From contig JAAEAF010006580.1 of the NCBI GenBank assembly GCA_011037195.1, positions 1-64,000 on the forward strand: a DNA stretch of 64,000 nucleotides, written 5' to 3'. Within the stretch, counting starts at the first letter, position 1. The number at the start of each line of letters is the position of its first letter. The stretch is from Triatoma infestans. Its lineage: Eukaryota > Arthropoda > Insecta > Hemiptera > Reduviidae. A program made the position numbers and the translations under genes. This document shows positions 1 to 10,397 of this stretch, piece by piece. The notes beneath the pieces were generated by a model. The model was not told where the DNA came from, did not search any database, and worked only from the letters and a program-made list of their open reading frames with translations.

Positions 1-545
1 ACATTACCACTTTACTAAATGATTTTTTTTTCACTTTTTCGCGATTTTCTCAAAAATTTCCCCGACGATTTTCTTGAAACTTCCTATATAAACTAAACAT
101 ACAAAGATCTGCAACTTTTATTTAAAACATTTCTCTGGGAAAATTCATGTAAGGGTACTTTTGGAGGAGGGGTGGGGTTATGTTTTTCTCTAAAGTGCTA
201 TTATAGCTGATTATACAATTCTATTATCCAAACAAAATTAATTAGAAATAAATAGATAGCCAAAATTCCGAGTTTCAAGAAAATTAGTAAACCGGAAGTG
301 CGCTTTTACTGGACAGTTTTCAGTTTTCGACGAATTTGGTACACAAACTATAAAATTTATCAATTATAATTTTGAGAACTGGAGTAAGAGAAAGTTTTGT
401 TATTACACCAGATTTTTTCATATTCAGGGTATCTCAAAACAGTTATTTCCGGTGAAAACTCAATTTCGATAATCTGACGTGACCGCAGTATTTCTTGTAA
501 GAGAAAGCGAAAAAAATCCCAAGGATACAAAGAAATGGATTGATC
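1..545 (+). repeat. dispersed family A, copy 1 (cut by window edge)
   Basis: Carries the family hallmarks in order: CACTTTTTCGCGATTTTCTC, CGACGATTTTCTTGAAACTT, GGGGTGGGGTTATG, ACCGGAAGTGCGCTTTTACT, TTGAGAACTGGAGTAAGAG and CACCAGATTTTTT. It ends with CTCAAAAC...TTTCCGGTGAAAACTCAA, which in other copies forms the opposite end in inverted orientation. Non-coding. Confidence 0.75.
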
Positions 546-3500
546 CGCAATGTTATTATTTTGAGGGCAAAGGAAATAACTTAAAAATCTGTTCTATTTC
601 TTATAGCAATCATTACAATAATTATAACTGATCAGTTTTCTTCAAAAATGGAATGCTAGCTATGCGTTTATAGATTTTACCATTATTGAAGTGATGGAGA
701 AAGTATATTGCAAAGAAGTCGCACTGTAATAGAAAGCTAAACTTGTAGCTCCCTCAAAACTTTCAAACAATCCATATTTACTTAGAAAATGTTTCAGATA
801 AAAGTGATAAGCTTATATGTGTGAGATATTGCACTTTCAGTTTCATTCGCGGCGGTTAACCTTCCCTTGTTTTTTTCTGCTCCATTTTGGGATTTTATTT
901 CCAATCAAGGCACAGAGAAAAAAATACTCATATGGCAAAGCGATGGACCGGGCCGCAGCCCCTTCTGCCTAGGTGATGAGAAAGTGCTCCCTCACTTAAA
1001 AAAAAAACGCACCTCAGAGGTGCTAGGTGCAGTGTGGCCTCTTTGACTTTTTATCTCTTAACAAGACGGCCCGACAGATCCCTCCACTGAGGCATTTCAC
1101 ACGTATAGCAGCCGATTCCTTGAGTACAGTTTTCTTAGCTATGAATTATAACGGAAACGAATCAGCATCAAGGGAAGGAAACCAATATTTCAGGCAAAAT
1201 CTCTGAAGTCGCCCAGTAAAATTATTTACTTATATGTACATAAATAGGCACACTATTCAGGTATAAAGAAGCTTATTTTCTGATCAGCAACCACTAGTGA
1301 ATTCCGGTCGCCACATTCTCTATTCTCTGTAGTTTCCTTTCCAAATCCAGTTTCGTTCTCCAAGAATATCACTGCATTCTTACTCATCCTATGTATCCAT
1401 GAAATTTTGACCTTTTGGGTTCTGTAATTTTTTTATATATAATTATTTTTGAAGTACTTCATTATTTTTTTTTTTTTAGAGGCTTTGAGGGTCTTGACTA
1501 TTTTTAGTCAAAGATATCCAGATATTCTTATGCGCTTTCCTCCTCAACTCACTGATTTGGTTCATTACTTCAGCTAAACACCTCCCACCTGCTAAGTCAA
1601 AGTCTTTTTCTTCCTTCGGGCGTATTATGATTGTGAGAAGGAGAGAGAATTAGACAGAATGAATTTTAAACAAATAAACTAGAATATATGCTGAGCACTA
1701 TATAATGAAAAAAACATACAAACTGCAAGAACTTTACAACCACAATAGAAGATAGGTAACGAGAGAAATATAAAGAGACAGACTGGCTGAATGATGAGAA
1801 GGTAGTAGATAGGTTGCTGACTGGTTGTAAACTGTCCTGAACTGTACTGCTGTCGCTCTATTTATATGAATCGAACTGACCCTTCCTAGCCTGCCCTAGG
1901 TAGGAATCAACTGGCTTTTGTTTCATTTAATTTGCTTCTCCGCTCTTTGGATCCCATGAATCATTTATGATTCTGATTCCATTGTGGTTAAATGACCGTT
2001 TTTTTTATCACTCTGAATGAGAGTTTTCAAGATCTTATTTAGTGCAACCATAAATCCTACTTCCTACAACCTTTCTTTCCTTTTATTTAATCTTCTTAAC
2101 CGGCAAAAGCTGACTAATTAATTTCACTATGATAGCTAGCCAACTTACATATATTACTAAAATTTCTAGAGGACAATAAATAGTTATTTCGTAGTTCAGC
2201 TGTAAAAACCATATGTTTAGGGCTTTTATTCAATATGATGTAACACTTTTCTAATACCTTCATAGTTTTTCTTAGAAATAGTACTTAAACATAAGCTAAA
2301 TAGGAGACTAAATATCATCCAATTGGATTGGCCTCTTCTGCCATTGCATTAATTGGTACTTAATTACAATGAAATGTATATTTCAAATAAAATGAGTAAA
2401 ATTTTACAAATAATATTAATACATTTACTAAATAAAGATTTATAATAAATATACTTCCCAGTAGATGTACACTGTGTGTGTGCTTTCTTGATAATTTATT
2501 TAAAAAAGAGATGCAAATTAGTCAGTGTTTTTTTTATGAGAACGATGTTACTTTTTATTCATTCATGACAAAATTTATTTCTTTGCTTTAAAAAAAAAAA
2601 AAACCCTGTTACAATTTTTATGACTTTTATACTTTGCATAATTTTTTTTTTTATAACATATTCACTTTGATAATTTTTGAGCACTTTATATTTTTTGAAT
2701 TAAGCTAACTTGTGATTTCTTTTATTGGCTTTGTTTTGTTTATAGTTTATTGATTTGTATTTATTGCTTTATTGTTAATGTTTATTTCTTTGAAAAGCTT
2801 CTCGTCAGCTTGGGTAGGAAAAAAAAAAAAAGGATAACTTGATTAGACTTTATTATTAAATAAAAAGAAATGATCATACTTTATGTTTATTTCTATATTT
2901 ATTTCAATATTTTTGAACGAGGAGACCATTGACTTCGATGATTAAACATTTGAAATGCGTTTGTACGGTATCAGTATAGTAGATTTAAATAAAAAGGAAT
3001 TGCGTGCTTTTCAAAATGCGTACTGTTTGCTAATTTCTCGTCACGTCATAATGTCTCAATAAAATAGGTCTATTTTGAATAGTACCGAATAGTGTAATCA
3101 ATCAATCATTCAGAGATGTACTCAGGTACTGAAGTTAAATTTTTTTATAATAAAATTGTAATAAATAAAAGTAAAACATCTCAGATGTATTGTTATATTC
3201 AATCTTTATTATCGATCTTCTAAGATAATATTGTTAATCAGTCTTTATTTAGATTAATAGATTGCAAGATAACTTCATTGAATATTATTTTTATTAAACC
3301 TTGTCTATATTGGAAGTTTATTTACTTACTTATTCACTTCCTGGCCGGCCCTTCTTAGATCTCTTCTTTTCTAAGAATAAATAATCACTTTAATTCTTTA
3401 TGTCACATGATAATTTCAGTACTCATTCATCTTGCGACCCACATCCTCTCTCTGCTCTACATTTTATAGAACTTTTTATAAATATTTTTACCAAAGACTT

Positions 3501-3589
3501 ATCAAGGAATTAATAATTTTTTTTTTATTTAAGGAGTTTCCTCAATACTGAGGTTTTTATTTCAATCGAAATTTTCCTTAAAACTTACT
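546..3589. other. AT-rich DNA, no gene seen
   Basis: Upstream of the visible dysc exons. Mostly AT-rich with A and T runs; GC-richer patches at about 930-1130 and 1830-1930 look like old repeat fragments. No PDZ or harmonin-N-like exon found. Confidence 0.5.
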
Positions 3590-3865
3590 TTCCATCTCTA
3601 TCTGTATCTTACACCCTCTTCACGCAGGCCGTTTCCGTTTAGTTCCACTTTAAGCAAATCCCTCCATGTTTACTTGGGTCTACCTCTTTTCCTTATGCCT
3701 CCCGCCTGCCATTCAATCTCTCGCTTCACTATCTGTACCCTCTCCATTCTAAACACATGCCCAAACCATCTCAGTCTCTTCACCGCCATATATATCAACA
3801 CGTTTACTCTAACTTCCCATTACAGCTTCTCACCTCTTCGTCACCAAATACTTGAATAAAATTAC
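3590..3865 (-). mobile_element. LINE C-terminal relic (RTE-like)
   Basis: Minus strand spells LRWFGHVFRMERVQIVKREI, then GIRKRGRPK, a stop, TWRDLLKVELN. This is the same C-terminal motif class as at 8565-9005 but a different copy. Strongly decayed. Confidence 0.65.
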
Positions 3866-4683
3866 GAGCAGATCCTATAGTTTAAGATCCAATCTGAATC
3901 AGCAATTTTCACCATTTTCAATGCAAAATTCTAAAATAAAATAGAGGACAAAAAATAGAAGTTAAAGAGGAGATTCATAAAATTATCGGATTAAATAAAA
4001 GTTTATTCCCAAATAAAGTTCAAATTAAAGTAACAATATTTTTGGAACTTTCTTGAAAACGTCTCAGCTTCTTCTTTATTATCTTTTTGATCATTTCGGT
4101 CATTTTCATTCCTTAAACTTGGAAAATAGAAATATGGAGGCAATAAGGCCGTGTAATCAGAATTTTTGAGTAGTTAAAATAGTTTTAAATATTTAAAAAA
4201 TTACACATAATCCACTACATCATCTATAATATCTAGTAGATTAATCTATTAAAGAATTCCATTCATAATATTCTTTCCTTTTGTTAATTCTCTGTGATTT
4301 TATATTTTAAGTAATATTTTCGTTGTTTTTTTTGGAAAATTTCACAAAATATTTATAACACATTATAGCTATAAAAAAAATAATCATAAAGGTATATTTT
4401 GAATCTACACTTTATTTTTAATTTTTGAAATAGGTCATTCTGACTTGTTTCTGCAATTTAACGTTAATGGTTATTTCTCTAATGCCTTTTATATGTGCAA
4501 AATTGGTTTAAAACTGTTATTTTTTTTAGACGCAATTTAACACCAAAACTTTGAGTCAATCCATTGGAAGAATGTAATTCATTTTGTTAATGAATCATAA
4601 AATCTTATCCATATTTATAAGACAAATTTAACTAGCTTTGTTTTCCATGTTTCAGTAGTGTTACAAATTTTTCTACATACAAA

Positions 4684-4991
4684 ACATGCAAAATGTTAAT
4701 TGGCTGGGTCTAAAGGAAACAATTTTTTTTTGTTTGTTTCAATTTAAGAAGTTTATTCTTTCGACGTTTCAGACACCTTTGTGCCCTTTCTCTCAGGAAC
4801 TGTCAAGGAGATATAAGAGAGTTGATATTAAAATTAAATGCGTTTAAAGTTAGATTAATTTTAATTTTCTATCTCTCCTTAACCGTTTCTGTGGAAGGGC
4901 GCCAAAAGTGTCCGAAACGTTGAAAGAATAAAACTTCTTAAAATGAAGTGTTTGTTTTTCTTTAGCCCCAGCCAACCAACATTTTACATGT
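4684..4991. mobile_element. foldback element, family B copy 1
   Basis: A near-complete 308-base palindrome. The ends read ACATGCAAAATGTT and AACATTTTACATGT, with GGCTGGG / CCCAGCC just inside, and the inverted arms include AAGTTTATTCTTTCGACGTT and its complement. Each arm holds a hairpin next to GAAACGT(C/T) read from the centre outwards (4758-4802 minus, 4882-4926 plus). No coding capacity. Two single-arm relatives lie at 13165 and 39567. Confidence 0.75.
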
Positions 4992-6157
4992 GTTATTTTT
5001 TAATTTTAGTTTTCTTCCTCTTTTGTGGCATTAGCATACTACTATACAGCATTTCCTCAGAATGTTCACACTATTTATCAATTACATGCTTGTTTTATTA
5101 ACAAAGGCCAAACTTACCTATTATTTATATTTCCTTTTTTTTTAATATTTTTATTTATGAACTAATTATCTCGTAACATTTCCATCTCTTAGTTTATTTT
5201 TAACGGTGAGTAATCTAAAAAATGTTCGCCGATATTTTGTTATTAAAATGACCTCTTGCTTTTCCGTTACCTACTTTCTTAAGATTGATAGTCTTTTTTT
5301 TTTTTTCAAACAAACACGCGATGAATTAATCCTAACTTTAAACATAATTGAGTTAGGTCATTTATAATAAACTTCGATACAATATTTGAAATTCTTGAGA
5401 GAATATTCCTCGACAAGATTAAAATTTAAACAAAGATTTTTTTCCATCTTCGTGCAACAAACAAACTTATTAGAATAGAAAATGTTGCTGCTTCTTAATA
5501 GTCAATTAAATTAACATAAAAATTGTCGAAGGCGGACATAAAAAATATTTCTGGAAATTGTGAATAATAAAATAGAAAAACTTTTGTGTTAATATTTCAT
5601 ATAATATTGCAATTTAGAGTAGTTTGCTTACATTAATTTGATTTTAGAATTTTAATATAAGTCTGTTGTAAATTATTTAAGAAAGTTTTTATCATTTAGT
5701 AAGTTATTTATCACTTTTATCGAAATTTATAGCTTCTTTGTAGCTTACAAGTTTGTCTACTTTTTTTTGTAAATATAATCTTTTTTTTTGTATGAACTTT
5801 AAAGCATTCAAAGCCAAAATTTTCATTGTTATTTTCAGCTAAATCTTATTTTTCTAAATTTCTGAAATGTTAAGGATTTATCTGCAAGAAGCTTCCTGTG
5901 AATAGTTGTTTCCTGTGTGAATGTAACTCTCTTTAATTTGAAAGTCAAAGTTGCAATTAAACATTATCCAAAAGTAAAAATCTACATGTGAGTTTGGATT
6001 AACAAAAATAATAGCACAATACCGCCTCATTCAAAAAAAGAAAAAAAGAAGGAATATTAAATCAAATATAAATTTCAAATAAAATCTGACAAAATACGCA
6101 TCTGATTTTCTATTACGCATAAGTCATAAGCAGTGGATATAAGCAACAAAAATCTGG
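4992..6157. other. AT-rich DNA, no gene seen
   Basis: Long A/T runs and stops in all frames. The stretches at 3866-4683, 7896-8564 and 9006-9544 are alike: no feature could be supported. Confidence 0.5.
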
Positions 6158-7140
6158 TGTGAAACACTCACACAGCATTCTCTTACTCCAGTTCTCAAAA
6201 TTATAATTCACAAATTTTATAGTTAGTGGACCAAATTTAATGAAATTCGTTGAAAACTCCAGAAAAACTGTTCAGTAAATGCGCACTTCCGGTTTACTGA
6301 TTTTCTTGAAACTCAGAATTTTGGCCATTTATTTATTTCTAATTAATTTTTCTTTGGATGTTAGAATTGTATAATCAATTATGGACAGCACTTTAGAGAA
6401 AAATATAACCCCACGTAAAAGTGCCCTTAAATGAATTTTCCCAGAGACCGTTTAAATAATAATTTACATCATTGTATGGTGATCGTTATATATGAAGTTG
6501 CAAGAAAATCGTCGGAAGAGACATGTTTTGAGAAAATCGCGGAAAAAGTGAAAAAAAAAAAAAAATCATTTACCAAAGTGGTAAAGTAAACGCACTTCTG
6601 GTTGTCCGATTTTTGTCAAACTCGGAATTTCAACCACATATTTAATTCTAATTAATATTATTCAGATGATAGAATTGCATAGTAAAATGAAATAGCATTT
6701 TAGAGGAAATCCTAACCCTACCGCTCCTCCAAAACTGCCCTTACATGAATTTTTCCGGAGAAATGTTTCAAATTAAAGTTGTAGCTCTTTGTATATCTAG
6801 TTTATAAAGCAAGTTTCAAGAAAATCGACGGGGCCATTTATGAGAAAATCGCAAAAAAGTAAAAAAAGTAACTAGTAAAATGGTACTTTCGATTGAGGAA
6901 TTTTAACAGATGACCCACTTTCGGATCTCATGGTGATGCCTAAACAGAATATCAATAGTAGTTTCGTTTTTGAGCTGTGCTGTTCAAATACCGCACAAAA
7001 ACACACACACACAAAGACTGACCATTTTCTAAAAACCACTTTTTTGGACTCAGGGGACCTCAAAACGGATATTTCCAGTGAAAACTCGATATCGAAAATT
7101 TGACACGATTACAATACTTCCTCTAAACTAGGAGTAAGAT
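6158..7140 (-). repeat. dispersed family A, copy 2, near full length
   Basis: The most complete copy, about 980 bases, on the minus strand. Two versions of the roughly 330-base module follow one another (CGCACTTCCGGTTT at about 6281 and CGCACTTCTGGTTG at about 6588), then an AC microsatellite (about 6998-7015) and a CAAAACGGATATTTCCAGTG end. Non-coding. Confidence 0.8.
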
Positions 7141-7234
7141 GAAAGTAAAAATGGGCAATTCAGAGGAAAGCTTGAAGATATGCGATATATGTATTTCTAT
7201 TTTAGTAATCTGCAAGTGATCAATTCCTTTTATA

Positions 7235-7895
7235 AAAAAAATGTGGTGTGATGCACTCACACAATTTTTATTTACTCCATTTTTTCAAAATTGTAATTGA
7301 CAAAAATTTTTTTTTAATAGTATACAAAATTTAATGAAATTTGTCGGTGTTGTTATGGAGAAAATCGCGAAAAGTGAAAACTATTCAGTGAAAACGTACT
7401 TCCGGTCATCTGATTTTCTTCAAACTCGGAATTTCAACCACATATTTAATTCTAATTAATATTATTTAGATGATAGAAGTGTAATAAACTGAAATAGCTC
7501 TTTAGAGGAAAACCTAACCCCATCCCTCGCCCAAAAGTGCCCTGAAATGCATTTTCTCGGTGAAATGTTTCAAATAAAAGTTGTAGCTCTTTGTATGTGT
7601 AGTTGATATACCATGTTTAAAGAAAATCGCAAAAAAGTGAAAAAACTATTTAGTAAAGTGGTACTTCCGGTTGTGGAATTTTGAAAGGTAACGTATTGTC
7701 GGATTCCATGGTGATACCTAAACGGAATATCAAGTTTCAACTTTCTACAATTTTTCACGCACACCATTTTCTAAAAACCAGTTTTTTTTTTTGGACTCAG
7801 GACACCTCAAAACGGATATTTCCGGTGAAACTCGGTATCGAAAATTTGACACGATTACAATACTTCCTCTTTAGTAAGTGGAAGTAGTAATAAAA
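7235..7895 (-). repeat. dispersed family A, copy 3
   Basis: Same order and orientation as copy 2, about 100 bases further on, with one module plus the CTCAAAACGGATATTTCCGG end and a CTTCCTC...AGTAAG edge. Copies 2 and 3 are thus a near-tandem pair. Confidence 0.78.
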
Positions 7896-8564
7896 AAAAA
7901 AACCTTTTACACTTGTCCAGAATCTACATCAGTGTACAAAAGTGACCACGAATGGTTTTATTCCATAACGTTTACTTTCACTCACACATCAGCAATTGTA
8001 TCAACAATAATCATTGAAATTCTGTTGTGATAACTTTCATTTCAAATTCGGCACCAGAAATTCGCCAAATTTAAAAACACATCGATAAATTTAATAGAAC
8101 CTAGATCGCTTGCACCAAGGGCTAAAGTGACTTCCTCCTCTTCACCTACTTCAACACCTTCTGAATATCAGCTACATCAGTACAAGCTCTGGATAAGATA
8201 GATGTTTACTGGGGATCAGAACACTTTTCGAGGTAGGCCTATAAAAAAAAAAATGTCTGCTACATTATAAAAACAGTCCTCTAGAAACGTTACATCTGAT
8301 TGATTTTTACAGAAATCATTGACTAATATATTTTGACGACGTCCAAACGAAATAGCAAGTTTGGGCTTTCGCGATTTTATTTTTATAAAGATTTTCTAAA
8401 AAAAAAAATATATATATTTACTTGGTTCTTATGGTAATCTAAAAAAACATTTATTCCGGTGAATATCAGTTTTGAAGTTCTAATCCCATCATATGAATAT
8501 CTCTTTACATAAGCAAAGAAATAAATAAAGTTCGGGTAGTTTTCTTACCCTAAATTATACTTAC

Positions 8565-9005
8565 TTACTTATTCTCTTTCTCTTCTACCTTGCAGTGTAG
8601 CGGATTTGCAAAAGAGTCGCCATCCGTCTCTAACTCTGGCTATTGATCTAGCTTTGCCCACTGTCGTGCCAATTTCCCCAAGGCATTCTGTAACATTATC
8701 TAGTCCGGTGATTCTTCTTCTTCTTCCTCCTGGTCTCTTACCAGTACACCTGGCTTCATAGGCTCGTTTACAATGCCTTGCATGATCCTTATAATATGCC
8801 CAAACCATCTTAGTTGGGTGCGTGTGATTCGCTCCACAACCCAGATTACTTCTAATGATAGTGTTCTTTACTTGGTCCTTCTTGTCTTGCCTTCCACTCT
8901 ACGGAGATATCGCATTTCCGCAACTTGTATGCGGCTTTTGCAGCTTTACATAAGGACCCAATATTCACATCCAAATGTGAGGGTTAGGAGGTATATTTAA
9001 TTAAA
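8565..9005 (-). mobile_element. RTE-like LINE C-terminal relic
   Basis: Minus strand spells AAKSRIQVAEMRYLRRVEGK, then ERITRTQLRWFGHIIRI and RDGWRLFCK in shifting frames: the C-terminus found at the end of RTE-type ORF2. Three or more frame breaks. Confidence 0.75.
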
Positions 9006-9544
9006 AAATCCTTAGCTTCATTTGTTTAGAGACCTCTGTTTTGCTAATGTCCTAAATTATACTAATTAAAATTTCCTTCATTAGTGTGCTGACATAGCTA
9101 GATAAATTTTTTGTTTCTTTGAGATTATATCATTTGATAAAATAATAAGAATATCTAGTAATAAAGGAATTTCCGCTATTAGTGCTTCCTTACATGAAGT
9201 AAGGTACTATAAAAATATTTCCAGTGTCCTATACAAACTCTTTCATATACATATTTTAACATTTTATAGCTGAATTTTATACGTGTTACATTTTATAGGA
9301 CTTGTGCCATATACTGGGACACTACCCTTCTTTTATAATATTGTATAAAATTCTTTTCCTTAATACTTAATTAAATATAGTTTTAGTTTAGAAATTCTTT
9401 CCATTTAATTCTAAATAATAATGAAAAAATGCTACAGAATAGAAATTTATATTATAAAACATATACCTGAGAAGTCTCCGGGCGCCAATGACCAGAGATG
9501 TTGACGTCCCTTAAAAGTAAAAAAAAATATACCATTTAATTCAT

Positions 9545-10100
9545 AATTCATTTTGAGGATTCACAATTTTCACCGTAAATACATGTTTCGAGAATATTTG
9601 TATACAACAAAAAAAACTGGTTTCAGCAGTGAACTGTTTGTATGAATAGATTATCTCAAAAACGAAAAATATGGGAAGCTTGAACTTGATGTTCCCGTTT
9701 AGATACTATCTCAGCATCTGACAAGACAGTTTGGGTCAAAAACCATCTGATTCGGGATTTATTGATTTGTTTTTTTTTTTCAATTTTGCGTAATTTTTTT
9801 GAAAATGGCGCCAGCGATTTTCTTTAAATTGTGTATACTATTTCAGAACAAATGCTTACTGAATAAGTAAGAATTGATCCAGTCATGTTCCGGAAAAACA
9901 TGTAAGGATATTGAGGAATCTAAAGAATTAGATTGCAAGTTCTTATTGGGCTTTGATCTAGAGCTATCTTCTGAACTATAATGTAATCAATGGCATTCAA
10001 GTATTAATGCTGAAAATCCACATGTATCGCCCGCCACCACCTTAAGTAAAAATGCCAAGTTTGACGGAAATTTGTTTAATTAGACTTTTGCAGTAAGAGA
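9545..10100 (+). repeat. dispersed family A, copy 4, degraded
   Basis: Contains TCTCAAAAACGAAAAATATG, GAACTTGATGTTCCCGTTTA and GCCAGCGATTTTCTTTAAAT in family order. It lies just upstream of dysc exon 1. Confidence 0.6.
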
Positions 10101-10258
10101 AAGTCTTCACTTAGAATTTTTTTTTATTTTTTTACTTATTTTTTTTTTAATAGTTTGTTTTTAATTTTAATTTTTTAAACTTGTAATGTTGTTATTTCTC
10201 ATTGTTTCTTGCTTATATCATTAGTTATTGCCAGTAGTTAATATGAATTTGATGTTAG

Positions 10259-10397
10259 GTCGAGGCAGGTGAATAGGCCTGCTGAAGCTGAAGATGCGGT
10301 GGGAAGGAGTAGCTCTCATACCGGTCTATATTATTCTCCACCGGGTACTTCATACACTATCGTAGAGCATAAGAAGAGGCCAATTTCACCTGAACAG
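10259..10397 (+). CDS. dysc: dysc exon 1 of those visible: linker before PDZ1
   Basis: Encodes 46 residues ending in HKKRPISPEQ. The acceptor is ttAG|g, which supplies the third base of a split codon, and the donor is CAG|GTATGT. It carries a Tyr-Tyr-Ser-Pro-Pro-Gly-Thr-Ser-Tyr stretch, as expected for the region between the first harmonin-N-like domain and PDZ1. The leading single base means at least one more coding exon lies upstream. An upstream in-frame stop (TAA at 10239) rules out a simple extension of the exon beyond a few codons. The pyrimidine tract before the acceptor is weak, so the left edge is less sure than the right. Confidence 0.78.
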
